Origin: Pseudohongiella acticola
Lineage (GTDB): Bacteria > Pseudomonadota > Gammaproteobacteria > Pseudomonadales > Pseudohongiellaceae
DNA length: 64,000 nucleotides
Reading direction: 5' to 3'
Assembly: GCF_001758195.1 (NCBI RefSeq)
Contig: NZ_MASR01000001.1
Coordinates: 2,542,001-2,606,000 of the forward strand
Of the stretch, positions 10,302 through 19,427 are shown one piece after another (the stretch's first letter is position 1; each line of letters starts with the position of its first letter). The notes below the pieces were generated by a model. The model was not told where the DNA came from and searched no databases. It saw only the letters and a list, made by a program, of their open reading frames with translations. The translations under genes were made by a program, and so were the position numbers.

Positions 10302-10969
10302 AAGCCATGATACTGGCAGCGGGCCAGGGCAAACGCATGCTGCCGCTGACACAGACGACGCCCAAGCCATTGTTGCGGGCCGGTGGGCGCAGCCTGATCG
10401 AGTGGCACATCCTGCGTCTGCAGAGCGCTGGCGTGACAGACATTGTCATTAATCATCATCATCTGGGCGAGCAGATAGAAGCGGCACTGGGCGACGGCAG
10501 TGACTATGCCGTCCAGCTTCGTTATTCACCTGAGGCCGAGCGTCTGGAAACGGCCGGTGGCATCATTCGTGCTTTACCCATGCTGGGTGATGACAGTTTT
10601 ATTATTGTTAACGGGGATGTCTGGACCGACTTTGATTTTGCTGCCCTGGCACCATTGGCCCCGGACAATGCGTTGGCGCATCTGGTGCTGGCGCCCAACA
10701 CAGCGCATCATCCGGACGGGGATTTTGGCCTGACCGACGCTGGCCGCGTGTCAATGGATGTGGCGCCACGGCTGACCTACAGTGGTGTCAGTGTCTTGCA
10801 TAAAGACCTGTTCGCCGGTTACCACGAACAATTTCTGGCGCTGGGTCCGTTGTTGCAGGACGCCATTAAACGTGGCCTGGTTACCGGCCAGCGTCATGAT
10901 GGCGACTGGCAGGATATAGGCACGCCGGAAAAACTGGCGACGCTGGATGCCCGACTACGTGCAGAGTGA
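10298..10969 (+). CDS. murU: N-acetylmuramate-1-phosphate uridylyltransferase MurU
   Basis: Converts MurNAc-1-phosphate to UDP-MurNAc, completing the recycling branch that bypasses the fosfomycin-sensitive MurA step. The nucleotidyltransferase signature is MKAMILAAGQGKRMLPLT at the N-terminus, with KPLLRAGGRSLIEWH and NGDVWTDFDF further on. I read the start as GTG at 10298, which forms a GTGA overlap with the amgK stop and gives the family-standard N-terminus (223 residues). The ATG at 10307 is the alternative. Confidence 0.93.
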   Translation: MKAMILAAGQGKRMLPLTQTTPKPLLRAGGRSLIEWHILRLQSAGVTDIVINHHHLGEQIEAALGDGSDYAVQLRYSPEAERLETAGGIIRALPMLGDDSFIIVNGDVWTDFDFAALAPLAPDNALAHLVLAPNTAHHPDGDFGLTDAGRVSMDVAPRLTYSGVSVLHKDLFAGYHEQFLALGPLLQDAIKRGLVTGQRHDGDWQDIGTPEKLATLDARLRAE

Positions 10970-11114
10970 CCGGGCCCGGCGTCGGCAAAATGCCGAAATG
11001 AACTGAGGCAAGAAAGCCACGCAATTTATGCAGATTGACGTTAAAATGCAGCCCTTGTGGCGTGTCTGTGCGCCAAAACAGACCTGAAAGCGATCAAATT
11101 CCGGGAAACTGATT

Positions 11115-11786
11115 ATGAAAGACATGCTTATCGCCCCGTCCATTTTGTCTGCCGATTTTGCCCGTCTGGGGGAAGAAGTAGACGCTGTGCTGGCAGCCGG
11201 TGCCGACGTGGTTCACTTTGATGTAATGGATAATCACTATGTGCCTAACCTGACCATTGGCCCCATGGTGTGCAAAGCGTTACGCAACTATGGCGTGACG
11301 GCACCGATTGATGTGCACCTGATGGTGAGCCCGGTTGATCAGATGATTCAGGATTTCGCCAAAGCAGGTGCCACGTATATCAGCTTTCATCCGGAAGCAT
11401 CATTGCATGTCGATCGTTCTCTGCAACTGATTCGCGATGCCGGCTGCCATGCAGGTCTGGTGCTGAACCCGGGTACCAGCCTTGAGTGTCTGGAGTATGT
11501 GCTGGACAAGGTCGATTTGATTCTGGTTATGTCAGTCAACCCCGGCTTTGGTGGCCAGAAGTTTATCCCGACAGCGCTGAAAAAACTGCAACAGGTACGT
11601 CGACTGATCGACGACAGTGGTCGCGATATTCGCCTGGAAGTTGATGGCGGTGTCACCGTCGACAATATAGCCGAGATCGCCGCCGCTGGCGCCGACATGT
11701 TTGTTGCCGGTTCGGCGATATTCAACAGTGACAGTTACCAGCAGACAATTTCAAAAATGCGTCAGCAGTTACAGACTGTTGCCTGA
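11115..11786 (+). CDS. rpe: Ribulose-phosphate 3-epimerase
   Basis: Interconverts ribulose-5-phosphate and xylulose-5-phosphate in the pentose phosphate pathway. The 223-residue TIM barrel shows [16 protein letters not shown] at the N-terminus, [16 protein letters not shown] with metal-binding His/Asp, HLMV near residue 70, [13 protein letters not shown], and EVDGGV near residue 178. It is 145 bases after murU and only 15 bases before trpE, so the two are probably co-transcribed. The phosphoglycolate phosphatase gene (gph) often found between rpe and trpE in pseudomonads is absent. Confidence 0.97.
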   Translation: MKDMLIAPSILSADFARLGEEVDAVLAAGADVVHFDVMDNHYVPNLTIGPMVCKALRNYGVTAPIDVHLMVSPVDQMIQDFAKAGATYISFHPEASLHVDRSLQLIRDAGCHAGLVLNPGTSLECLEYVLDKVDLILVMSVNPGFGGQKFIPTALKKLQQVRRLIDDSGRDIRLEVDGGVTVDNIAEIAAAGADMFVAGSAIFNSDSYQQTISKMRQQLQTVA

Positions 11787-11801
11787 GCGCAGGGGAAAAG
11801 C

Positions 11802-13301
11802 ATGACCCGCATGAGTGCCGAACAATTCCAGCAGCTGGCTGCCGAAGGTTACAACCTGATTCCGGTAGTGCGTGAAGTTCTTGCCGATTTTGAAACGCCA
11901 CTAAGCACTTATACAAAGCTGGCCGATGGTGTACACACCTACCTGTTTGAATCTGTGCAGGGCGGTGAAAAATGGGGGCGCTACTCCATCATCGGCCTGC
12001 CTTGCCGCACTGTCATGCGCGTTATTGGCAACCGCATTACTGTCGAGACCGACGGGGAAGTGACGGAGAGCCACGAAACGGATGACCCGTTTGTGTTTGT
12101 GGAAGCGTTCAAGGCGCGTTACCGGGTGGCAGAGATAGCGGGTGTGCCACGTTTCAGTGGGGGACTGGTTGGTTACTTTGGCTACGATTCGGTGCGTTAT
12201 GTGGAGCCGTCTCTGGGCGCCGCGCCGGGTAGCGATGAAATCGACACGCCGGACATCCTGCTGATGGTGTCTGAAGAAGTGGTGGTTTTTGATAATCTGC
12301 GTGGCACCATCGCCATCGTCTGCAATACAGATCCGACAGGTCCGGATGCATGGGCCGGGGCACAGGCGCGACTGGACAGCATCGAGGCAACACTGGCGAA
12401 ACCGTTGGCGTTGCCTGCCGTCGATTCCTCGTCGTCGCCTGTCTTGCAGAGCGAGGAGCAGGATTTCAGATCGAGTTTTGATCAGGCGCCGTTTGAGAAA
12501 GCGGTCAACAGAATCAAGGATTACATCCTCGCCGGCGACGTCATGCAGGTGGTGCTGGCGCAACGTATGTCGGTTCCGTTCCGGGGCGACCCGATGCAGG
12601 CCTACCGGGCTCTGCGTTATCTGAATCCATCGCCCTACATGGTGTTCTTCAACATGGGTGATCATCACATCGTCAGTGCTTCACCGGAGATATTGGCGCG
12701 CGTTGAAGATGGCCTGATCACGGTGCGGCCGCTGGCAGGTACCCGCAAGCGCGGCGCTACCGAAGAGGAAGACCTGGCGCTTGAGCAGGAGCTGCTGGCT
12801 GATGCCAAGGAAATTGCCGAGCATCTGATGCTGATTGACCTGAGCCGCAACGATTCGGGCCGGGTGTCAAAGACGGGCACGGTGACGGTGCCCAAGAAGA
12901 TGTTTGTTGAGCGTTATTCGCATGTCATGCACATTGCTTCTATTGTCGAGAGCGAGATGCGGGACGACAAAACGGCACTGGATGTGTTGAAAGCGACCCT
13001 GCCGGTCGGCACCTTGAGCGGGGCGCCCAAAGTGCGGGCGATGGAGATCATCGATGAGCTGGAACCGGTCAAGCGTGGCGTTTACGGTGGTGCCATGGGG
13101 TATATTGGCTGGGGTGGCAACATGGACATGGCGATTGCCATTCGCACTGCCGTGATTAAAAACTCGACTTTGTATGTGCAGGCAGGCGCGGGTGTGGTTG
13201 CTGATTCGGTGCCACAGATGGAGTGGGAGGAGACGCTGAACAAGGCGCGTGCGATTTTCCGCGCGGTGGCATTGGCTGAACAGGGTCTGCGTTTATCCTG
13301 A
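11802..13301 (+). CDS. trpE: Anthranilate synthase component I
   Basis: Forms anthranilate from chorismate, with TrpG supplying ammonia; first committed step of tryptophan synthesis. The 499-residue protein has the N-terminal tryptophan-binding region with [17 protein letters not shown] (the feedback-site LLES-like element), and catalytic blocks [36 protein letters not shown], and [18 protein letters not shown]. Its glutaminase partner trpG is 22 kb away with trpDC, the split arrangement typical of pseudomonads. No leader peptide is visible; transcription probably comes from upstream of rpe. Confidence 0.97.
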   Translation: MTRMSAEQFQQLAAEGYNLIPVVREVLADFETPLSTYTKLADGVHTYLFESVQGGEKWGRYSIIGLPCRTVMRVIGNRITVETDGEVTESHETDDPFVFVEAFKARYRVAEIAGVPRFSGGLVGYFGYDSVRYVEPSLGAAPGSDEIDTPDILLMVSEEVVVFDNLRGTIAIVCNTDPTGPDAWAGAQARLDSIEATLAKPLALPAVDSSSSPVLQSEEQDFRSSFDQAPFEKAVNRIKDYILAGDVMQVVLAQRMSVPFRGDPMQAYRALRYLNPSPYMVFFNMGDHHIVSASPEILARVEDGLITVRPLAGTRKRGATEEEDLALEQELLADAKEIAEHLMLIDLSRNDSGRVSKTGTVTVPKKMFVERYSHVMHIASIVESEMRDDKTALDVLKATLPVGTLSGAPKVRAMEIIDELEPVKRGVYGGAMGYIGWGGNMDMAIAIRTAVIKNSTLYVQAGAGVVADSVPQMEWEETLNKARAIFRAVALAEQGLRLS

Positions 13302-13330
13302 GGCCCACCAGTGCCAGTGGCAAGGTCTCC

Positions 13331-13435
13331 GGGACGGGGTAACTGTTTTCGGAGACGCCCACAAGTACATCCCTGTAGGGCTCTTCGGCGGACGTCCCTG
13401 TCCGCCGAAGCTCCTCAAACCAGTCACCCCGCCCC
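13331..13435. repeat. Palindromic intergenic repeat, variant copy C
   Basis: Outer arms (GGGACGGGGT with AACTG, and CAGTCACCCCGCCCC) pair around two inner hairpins. One contains CCCTGTAGGG; the other is TTCGGCGGAC / GTCCGCCGAA with loop GTCCCT. The layout follows copies A and B, in the orientation of B, but the inner-stem sequence is entirely different. It lies directly after trpE and may act as a terminator or mRNA-end structure. The rest of the 13302-13666 gap holds copy A and about 90 bases in which I see nothing. Confidence 0.8.
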
Positions 13436-13528
13436 GAAGCCCCCTGGATCCGTGGCACTTCCTATCCATTCCCATTGCTGCTGAGTCTGGTACATGCCAC
13501 TAATATGCCCGGCTTGGATGCTGCCGAA

Positions 13529-13648
13529 GCCGTCGGGGTGAGGGTGGCTGTTTGAGGAGCGTATGCGACCCTTGGACGGTCGCATCCGAGCCCCCCATGG
13601 ATGGGTTTACGGGCGTTTCCGAAAGCAGCTACCCTCACGCCGGCGGCA
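13529..13648. repeat. Palindromic intergenic repeat, copy A
   Basis: Outer arms GTGAGGGTGGCTG and CAGCTACCCTCAC flank the inner hairpin ATGCGACC / GGTCGCAT (loop CTTGGAC). A conserved tract follows, including GGATGGGTTTACGGGCG. The element matches the reverse complement of copy B at 15816-15936 almost throughout. It ends just before the stop codon of the acyl-CoA dehydrogenase, between two convergent genes. Confidence 0.88.
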
Positions 13649-13666
13649 TTGCACTGCCCGTTTCAC

Positions 13667-14833
13667 TCAGTAAGAGCGTGGTTGATCGAGGACTTTTTCG
13701 GCGATGAAGTTTTTGATCATCTCCTGGCTCACCGGCGCAATGCGCGGAATAAGCACCTCGCGGAATAACCTCTCGACATCATATTCTTTAGCGTACCCCA
13801 TGCCACCCAGCGTCAACACCGCACGCTCGCATGCCTTGAATGCAGCCTCCGCGGCCAGGTATTTCGCTGAGTTGGCTTCGATGCCACAGCTTTGACCCGA
13901 ATCGTACAGGCTGGCCGCTTTGCAGGTCATCAGCCATGCCGCTTCCAGCGCCATCCAGCATTCCGCCAGTGGGTGCGCGATGGCCTGGTTCTGACCGATC
14001 GGGCGGTCAAATACGATGCGTTCACGAGCGTAGCCAGCCGCTTTTTCCAGTGCGACCTGACCGATGCCGACAGCTTCGGCGGCGACCAGGATGCGTTCCG
14101 GATTCAGGCCGTGCAACAGGCAGCGCCAGCCGTCACCCTCGTCACCGATACGGTTGGCCACGGGCACTTCCAGGTTGTCTATGAAGAGTGCATTGGAGTC
14201 GACGGCAGCGCGGCCCATTTTGGGAATGCGGCGCACCTCAATTTTGTTGCGGTCCAGTGGTGTGTAAAACAGGGACAGACCGTCGGTGGGTTTTTTGCAA
14301 TCTGCCAGCGGCGTGGTGCGGGTGATCAGCAGAATGTGAGTCGCGGTTTGTGCCGTGGTGGTCCACATTTTGCGACCGTTGATGATGTAGTGGTCACCGT
14401 CACGTTTAGCGCGGGTTTCCAGCGCCGTGGTATTGAGGCCGGCGTCGGGTTCAGTGACGCCAAAACAGGTGCGTTCGGTGCCGGCAATCAGCGGCGGCAG
14501 GAAGCGCTGCTTTTGTTCCTCGCTACCAAATACCACAATCGGGTGAGGGCCGAACAGGTTCATGTGGATGGCCGAGGCGCCGCTCATGCCGGCGCCGGAG
14601 CGTGTAATGCGGTGCGCCATCAACGCGGCTTCGGTGATGCCGAGGCCAGCGCCGCCGTAGGCTTCCGGCATGGCGATGCCAAGCCAGCCGGCTCTGGTGA
14701 TGGCGGACACGAATTCTTCCGGAAAGCGGGCATCAGCATCGCAGTCGCGCCAGTACTTCGCGTCAAAGCGGGCGCATAGCTGTGACACGGCTTCGGCAAT
14801 CTCACGCTGGTTCTCGGTCAGATTAAAGTCCAC
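13667..14833 (-). CDS. Acyl-CoA dehydrogenase family protein
   Basis: FAD-dependent alpha,beta-dehydrogenation of an acyl-CoA; substrate unknown. The fold is complete: N-terminal helical domain (ENQREIAEAVSQLCARF), GIAMPEAYGGAGLG, the FAD/substrate motif CFGVTEPDAGLNTT near residue 135, the middle beta domain with INGRKMWTT, and C-terminal GGMGYAKEYDVERLFRE. I placed the start at GTG 14833 (388 residues), since VDFNLTENQ is the usual family N-terminus and GGGAG lies ten bases upstream; an ATG at 14884 would add 17 unconserved residues. No electron-transfer flavoprotein or CoA ligase gene is adjacent. Confidence 0.9.
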   Translation of the reverse strand: MDFNLTENQREIAEAVSQLCARFDAKYWRDCDADARFPEEFVSAITRAGWLGIAMPEAYGGAGLGITEAALMAHRITRSGAGMSGASAIHMNLFGPHPIVVFGSEEQKQRFLPPLIAGTERTCFGVTEPDAGLNTTALETRAKRDGDHYIINGRKMWTTTAQTATHILLITRTTPLADCKKPTDGLSLFYTPLDRNKIEVRRIPKMGRAAVDSNALFIDNLEVPVANRIGDEGDGWRCLLHGLNPERILVAAEAVGIGQVALEKAAGYARERIVFDRPIGQNQAIAHPLAECWMALEAAWLMTCKAASLYDSGQSCGIEANSAKYLAAEAAFKACERAVLTLGGMGYAKEYDVERLFREVLIPRIAPVSQEMIKNFIAEKVLDQPRSY

Positions 14834-14915
14834 TGTGGTGTTTCTCCCGTCGATTTTTAGTATGCTGCAACTATCCCCCATCATAGTATGAATTGATTCA
14901 GAATTGGACGCCTAA

Positions 14916-15785
14916 ATGCCTGCAGGAAGCATCACCAAAGCCATTGTTCTGTTGATTATTGGCAACGCGCTGGCAGTGGGGTCTGATGTCTTCGTCAAGG
15001 TCATGGGCGAAGACGTGCCGATTTTCCAGTTCATATTTCTGCGCAGCCTGCTGTCACTGCTGATATTGCTGCCGTTGTATCGCCGCTTTGATCTGGTCAC
15101 GCCGTTTGCGGGTCTGCGTGTGCATGCCTTTCGTTCGCTGGCCGGTATGGCAGGCATTTTCTGTATGGTAGTGGCGTTGACGTCGTTGCCGCTGGCGACG
15201 GCCAATGCAGTGTTTTACGTGGCACCCATTCTGGTGATGCTGTTGGCGGTGGTGGTATTCCGGGAAAAACTGACAGTGCTCAGTGTGTTTGCGGTGTTCA
15301 GCGGATTCGCCGGCATTGTGGTGATCCTGCGTCCGGTGGAGTTCAACTGGGGTGCACTGGCGGCACTGGGCGGGGCGTTGGCATTGGCTGTCAATGCCGT
15401 CATGGTGCGGATGCTGCCGGCGCAGCACACCACATTGCATCGTCTGTTCATGAGTTATCTGCTGGTGCTGCCCGTAGCTGCCGCGTTTTTTGTCTGGGAA
15501 GGGCTGGCGCTGGAACCGCGCGTGTTGATGGGCGCCATTGGCTCGGGCGTACTGATTCTCGGATACAGCATCACGGTGTTGCTGGCATACCGGGATGTAG
15601 ACGCCAACCAGGTGACCAGTGCGGAGTACACGGGGCTGATCTGGGCGGTGGCCATTGGCTGGGTGTGGTTTGCGGAGGTGCCGGATGTCTGGTTTGTGGC
15701 GGGCAGTCTGATGATTGTGGTGCCGCTGGTGTGGCTGGGGCTGGATCAGCGGCGGCGGGCGCTACGGTACCGGGTGCCGGAATAG
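14916..15785 (+). CDS. EamA-family (DMT) membrane transporter
   Basis: Inner-membrane drug/metabolite transporter with ten predicted hydrophobic segments arranged as two EamA repeats of about 140 residues each (289 total). The first repeat contains the basic loop PLYRRFDLVTPF and the conserved SLPLATANAVFYVAPI; the second contains VTSAEYTGLIWAVAIGWVWFAEVP. Closest known groups include exporters of small metabolites and the RhaT/RarD-like families, but no substrate can be assigned. It is divergent from the acyl-CoA dehydrogenase and followed by palindromic repeat copy B. Confidence 0.88.
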   Translation: MPAGSITKAIVLLIIGNALAVGSDVFVKVMGEDVPIFQFIFLRSLLSLLILLPLYRRFDLVTPFAGLRVHAFRSLAGMAGIFCMVVALTSLPLATANAVFYVAPILVMLLAVVVFREKLTVLSVFAVFSGFAGIVVILRPVEFNWGALAALGGALALAVNAVMVRMLPAQHTTLHRLFMSYLLVLPVAAAFFVWEGLALEPRVLMGAIGSGVLILGYSITVLLAYRDVDANQVTSAEYTGLIWAVAIGWVWFAEVPDVWFVAGSLMIVVPLVWLGLDQRRRALRYRVPE

Positions 15786-15815
15786 GAACTATTTATGGGA
15801 TGCGTTCTTTCGTCA

Positions 15816-15936
15816 GGTCGTCGGGGTGGGAGTGGCTGCTCTCGGAGTCGCCCGTAAACCCGTCCCTGGGGGGCTCGGATGCGACCGTCCAAGGGTCGCA
15901 TACGCTCCTCAATCAGCCACTCCCACCCAGACGACC
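15816..15936. repeat. Palindromic intergenic repeat, copy B (inverted relative to A)
   Basis: Outer arms GGTCGTC...GGGTGGGAGTGGCTG and CAGCCACTCCCACCC...GACGACC pair across about 120 bases. The inner hairpin is ATGCGACC / GGTCGCAT. The reverse complement reproduces copy A with a handful of changes. It sits between the EamA transporter and lipA, in the 15786-16111 gap; the rest of that gap contains a candidate lipA promoter and otherwise nothing recognisable. Confidence 0.9.
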
Positions 15937-16046
15937 TTCGTGCAATGGAACCTTCAACTGCAGCCCCCCCGGCCCCGGCGGCGTGACATCTATCACTATC
16001 TCAAGAGCCGCAGCCCCACCCCGATGCCCATGGCGAAGGGACAGCC

Positions 16047-16075
16047 TTATGATGAGCGCTCAAATGCGGTATCAT
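16047..16075 (+). promoter_or_regulatory. Candidate sigma-70 promoter for lipA
   Basis: TTATGA (-35-like) and TATCAT (-10-like) separated by 17 bases, 37 bases upstream of the lipA ATG. The -10 box is good (5 of 6 consensus positions) and the -35 is poor, so this is only a candidate. Confidence 0.35.
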
Positions 16076-16111
16076 GGTGCATTGGTTTTTTGATCACAGG
16101 ATCAGCAATAG

Positions 16112-17161
16112 ATGAGTCAGCAGCGCCCACCCTCCATTCCCAGTGGCAGCAAGTTCCGCAGTGAACAAGGCTTTACCGCGATCAAGGATGGCGTGAAAAA
16201 GTCCGCTAGCGTCGTGGAACAGGTTGTGCCCGTGTCGCGCAAGCCCAAGTGGTTGCGGGCGCGTATGCCCGGTGGCGAGCGTTTTGAGGCGGTCAAGGCG
16301 AACGTGCGCGAGAACCGGCTGAGTACGGTTTGTGAGGAATCCCATTGCCCCAACATCGGCGAATGCTGGAATAACGGCACCGCCACCATCATGGTGATGG
16401 GGTCGGTGTGCACGCGGGCCTGCAAATTCTGCGCAGTGGATACCGGTAATCCCGGCGGCTGGCTGGATGTGGATGAGCCCGAGCACGTAGCGAAGTCGGT
16501 GGAACTGATGGGGCTGCGCTATATTGTGCTGACATCGGTGGATAGGGACGACCTTGAAGATGGCGGCGCGGCACACTATGCCGCGTGTGTGTCGGCCATC
16601 AAGGCGCGCACCCCGCAGGTGACTGTTGAAGCGTTGACGCCGGACTTCAGTGGCGACATGGAGGCGGTTGCCAGAGTCGTCGACTCCGGTCTGGAAGTGT
16701 TTGCGCAGAATGTGGAAACCGTTGAACGTCTGACGCACCCGGTACGGGATCCGCGTGCCGGTTATCAGAGAACGCTGGACGTGCTGGCGTTCGCCAAACA
16801 GCACCGGCCCACGGTGCTGACCAAAACCAGTCTAATGCTGGGGTTGGGTGAGACGGAAGCAGAAATCCTGGAGACCATGGATGCTCTGCGCGAAATAGGC
16901 GTCGACATCCTGACCCTGGGGCAGTATCTGCAGCCGACACGTAATCACCTGAAGGTTGAGCGGTTTGTCAGCCCGGAAGAGTTCAATCGTTATCGTGAGC
17001 TGGGGTTGGCCAAGGGGTTTATGGAAGTGGCGGCAGGGCCGTTGGTGCGGTCAAGCTATCGGGCGGACCGGGTATTCGAGAAGAATAACCTGGGGATTCC
17101 GTTGCCGGAGCTGCCTGCTCTGGCTGAGAACGAGAACCTGATTCCGCTCAAGGCTGTTTAA
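16112..17161 (+). CDS. lipA: Lipoyl synthase
   Basis: Radical SAM enzyme inserting two sulfurs into octanoyl groups on E2 and GcvH proteins. Both clusters are visible: the auxiliary-cluster cysteines in [11 protein letters not shown] and the SAM-cluster motif CTRACKFC near residue 105, followed by [16 protein letters not shown] and the C-terminal RSSYRAD serine motif. At 349 residues it is slightly longer than usual because of a polar N-terminal extension. The octanoyltransferase gene lipB, a frequent neighbour, is not in the window. The final codons and stop lie in a tandem-repeat array. Confidence 0.97.
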   Translation: MSQQRPPSIPSGSKFRSEQGFTAIKDGVKKSASVVEQVVPVSRKPKWLRARMPGGERFEAVKANVRENRLSTVCEESHCPNIGECWNNGTATIMVMGSVCTRACKFCAVDTGNPGGWLDVDEPEHVAKSVELMGLRYIVLTSVDRDDLEDGGAAHYAACVSAIKARTPQVTVEALTPDFSGDMEAVARVVDSGLEVFAQNVETVERLTHPVRDPRAGYQRTLDVLAFAKQHRPTVLTKTSLMLGLGETEAEILETMDALREIGVDILTLGQYLQPTRNHLKVERFVSPEEFNRYRELGLAKGFMEVAAGPLVRSSYRADRVFEKNNLGIPLPELPALAENENLIPLKAV

Positions 17162-17238
17162 TCCCTCAAGGCTGTTCATCTCGCTCAAGGCTGTTTGACC
17201 CGCTCAGGGCTGCTCGTCTTGCTCAGGGCTGTGTTCAG
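17145..17238. repeat. Tandem repeat, about 19-bp period, spanning the lipA and GGDEF gene ends
   Basis: Five imperfect copies of CGCTCAAGGCTGTT followed by a variable 4-5 bases, beginning at about 17145, 17164, 17182, 17201 and 17220 (spacing 18-19). The first copy encodes the lipA C-terminus and the last reaches the stop codon of the convergent diguanylate cyclase. The repeat fills the whole intergenic space; no standard terminator hairpin is present. Confidence 0.85.
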
Positions 17239-18323
17239 TGGCCGACAACGATTCTGTTGCGCCCTTCTTCCTTGGCAATGTAGAGGGCTTCATCGGCGCG
17301 CTTCAGAGTGGCCTCTATCCGCTCTCCGGGCTGGTAGATTGATACCCCTTGAGAGACTGTTATCCGTTCTCCGTCTGGCAATTCCGGAAAATGCAGATTG
17401 GCGACACAGTCCTTGATACGGTCGGCCGTGTGCTGGGCAGCTTCCAGGGTCGATTCGGGCAATATGACAATAAACTCCTCGCCACCAAACCGTCCCAGAA
17501 AATCACCTTGTCTCATGATTTTGCGCAACTCGTTGCTGATGCGGCACAAAATCGCGTCGCCGGTATCATGCCCCCAGGTATCATTGATTCGTTTGAAGTG
17601 ATCCACGTCGAGCATGCTGACACAAAGCTCATGCTCATTGGCCGTGCGGCGCTCGAAGCGGGCGACTTCCTGGGACAATTGGTCCATCAGTGAGCGCCGG
17701 TTCGGCAATTGGGTGAGTGGGTCGCGTGCGGCCAACTCAGCCAACAGGACGTTCTTTTCCCGCAAGGTGTTGCGGATACTGGATATGTAGCTGCCCAGGT
17801 AGGCGACCGTTACCAGGACTGAGGCGTAGGTGAAAACGATAATGAGTTCAATGCGCCAGTCCATGCGTGACGGGGCAAACAGGTGTAGGGCGGTCAGCAG
17901 TGCCAGGTAGCTGGTCAGGATGAAGGCGCTCACTGCCAGCATGCTGCGGCGTGACAATGCGAACGAACCGAACATCAGGCCGCTGATTGCCGTCAACAGA
18001 AAGGCTGTCCGTGCCTGGGGGTCAGCGACAAAGTACATGAGAATGACAGCAGGCCAAATCGGTGCGACGATCTGCGCCGCGGTCATGCTGGGGTCTCTAA
18101 ATCTAAGGTTGACGTTGGCCTTTATCAGTAAGGCAAAGACAAGATTGATGGTCAAAATCATCAGGAAATAGATAGCGGCAGGTAGCATTGGAACCATGCC
18201 AAACAGATACAGCCCGACGATGACCAGCCAAGTGCTGAACTGCGCGCCCAAACCCCAGGTCATGCGTTGCAGGCGCAATTTCTGGATTTTAGCGATTGAG
18301 TCAACTGCTTCCTGTTGAGCCAT
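17235..18323 (-). CDS. Membrane-bound diguanylate cyclase (GGDEF)
   Basis: Synthesises cyclic di-GMP. About six hydrophobic segments span residues 25-185, with no recognised sensory domain. A short linker leads to a GGDEF domain beginning at RDPLTQLPNRRSLMDQL and containing MLDVDHFKRINDTWGHDTGD and the active-site GGEEF near residue 285. The inhibitory I-site RQGD sits five residues before GGEEF, so product feedback inhibition is expected. The glutamate at position 3 (GGEEF) is the common active variant. It is convergent with lipA. Confidence 0.93.
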   Translation of the reverse strand: MAQQEAVDSIAKIQKLRLQRMTWGLGAQFSTWLVIVGLYLFGMVPMLPAAIYFLMILTINLVFALLIKANVNLRFRDPSMTAAQIVAPIWPAVILMYFVADPQARTAFLLTAISGLMFGSFALSRRSMLAVSAFILTSYLALLTALHLFAPSRMDWRIELIIVFTYASVLVTVAYLGSYISSIRNTLREKNVLLAELAARDPLTQLPNRRSLMDQLSQEVARFERRTANEHELCVSMLDVDHFKRINDTWGHDTGDAILCRISNELRKIMRQGDFLGRFGGEEFIVILPESTLEAAQHTADRIKDCVANLHFPELPDGERITVSQGVSIYQPGERIEATLKRADEALYIAKEEGRNRIVVGH

Positions 18324-18509
18324 CTGATCCTCGTACTCTATATACCGACATACAATATCGGGTATTTTTATTCTTTTATTGGGGCCGTATAGTGTCTTGG
18401 CTGTGGCCGGAATTCAAGTGTGCTGACACAGGTACCATAGCCGCGAGCGTCCAAACCGGGATAATATTGAATGCGTTCACGGTTTGTCGTCCAATAGCAG
18501 GAATAGTTT

Positions 18510-19427
18510 ATGTCTATAATCGTGCCATCTGATTGGCGTCGCGCGGGGCTGGTTATTGCGACGCTGAGCCTGCTGATATTGTCGATGCCGGCCTGTTCCG
18601 TGGCCGCGCAGATCGAATATGAGCCTTCAGCGCCCATCGAATATGAGCCTGTTGCTGCCAATATTGCTTTCAGCGAAGTCGCGGCGTTACCGGTGCGTCA
18701 GCCGGATGCCCGTATTGCCTATGGCAGTGATGTGCTACAGGTCGGGCTGTTATGGTTGCCAACAGTCGATACTGGCGATACCGGAACCGATGCCCGAGCG
18801 CCGGTAGTGATTCTGATCCACGGTGGGTGCTGGCTCAATGCCTATGATATCACCCATACCTATGCCCTGAGCACAGCGCTGGCGCAGGCCGGGTACGCAG
18901 TCTGGTCCCTGGAATACCGGCGCACTGGTGACACCGGCGGTGGCTGGCCGGGCTCGTTCAACGACATTATGGCGGGGACCCGTCACCTGCAGGCGTTGGG
19001 CGATCATGCTGTGGACACCGACCGGTTCGTCATTGCCGGGCACTCAGCCGGTGGTCATCTGGCTTTGCTCGCCGGCCGCGAAACGCCGACTGCATCGGCG
19101 GTACTGGGGCTGGCCGCGATAACCGACATCAATGCCTATGCGGCCGGCAGCAATAGCTGCGAAACTGCCACGCCGCTATTCATGGGCGGCACACCGCAGG
19201 AACGGCCAGATGCTTATCACGATGCCAACCCCAGCGCCCATCCTGCCCATGCCAACACGGTGCTGTTGCACGGAGCAGACGATACTCTGGTGCCGGTTAA
19301 CCAGGCGCTGATGGTGGGTGCGCGCACGCTGTTTGTGGAAAGTGGCGGTCATTTTGACTGGGTACATCCCGGTACACGCAGCTTCAGAGTGCTATTGTCG
19401 ACCCTGCAAAGCGTGTTGCCGCAATGA
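18510..19427 (+). CDS. Exported alpha/beta-hydrolase, candidate N-formylkynurenine hydrolase
   Basis: Esterase/lipase-type hydrolase of 305 residues. The oxyanion motif HGGCW (near residue 110) and nucleophile elbow GHSAGG (near residue 178) resemble the HGGYW/GxSAGG pattern of eukaryotic-type kynurenine formamidase (AFMID); the acid and base are probably in HGADDTLVP and GGHFDW. Its TGA overlaps the ATG of kynureninase, which suggests that it supplies kynurenine. However, the first 30 or so residues look like a Sec signal (LILSMPACSVAAQ), which would put it in the periplasm. Just after, IEYEP is duplicated by a 15-base direct repeat. Exact substrate is inference. Confidence 0.75.
   Translation: MSIIVPSDWRRAGLVIATLSLLILSMPACSVAAQIEYEPSAPIEYEPVAANIAFSEVAALPVRQPDARIAYGSDVLQVGLLWLPTVDTGDTGTDARAPVVILIHGGCWLNAYDITHTYALSTALAQAGYAVWSLEYRRTGDTGGGWPGSFNDIMAGTRHLQALGDHAVDTDRFVIAGHSAGGHLALLAGRETPTASAVLGLAAITDINAYAAGSNSCETATPLFMGGTPQERPDAYHDANPSAHPAHANTVLLHGADDTLVPVNQALMVGARTLFVESGGHFDWVHPGTRSFRVLLSTLQSVLPQ

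Noticed and set aside
11901-12668. 255-residue open frame on the minus strand
   Set aside because: Antisense to trpE, with His/Arg-rich shadow composition.
13302-13666. Gap after trpE considered as a pseudogene or small gene
   Set aside because: Frames here are short and explained by the palindromic repeats; no ribosome-binding site or conserved protein is visible.
13892-14779. 295-residue open frame on the plus strand
   Set aside because: Antisense to the acyl-CoA dehydrogenase, whose motifs are intact; composition is Arg/Gly/Val-rich as expected of a shadow frame.
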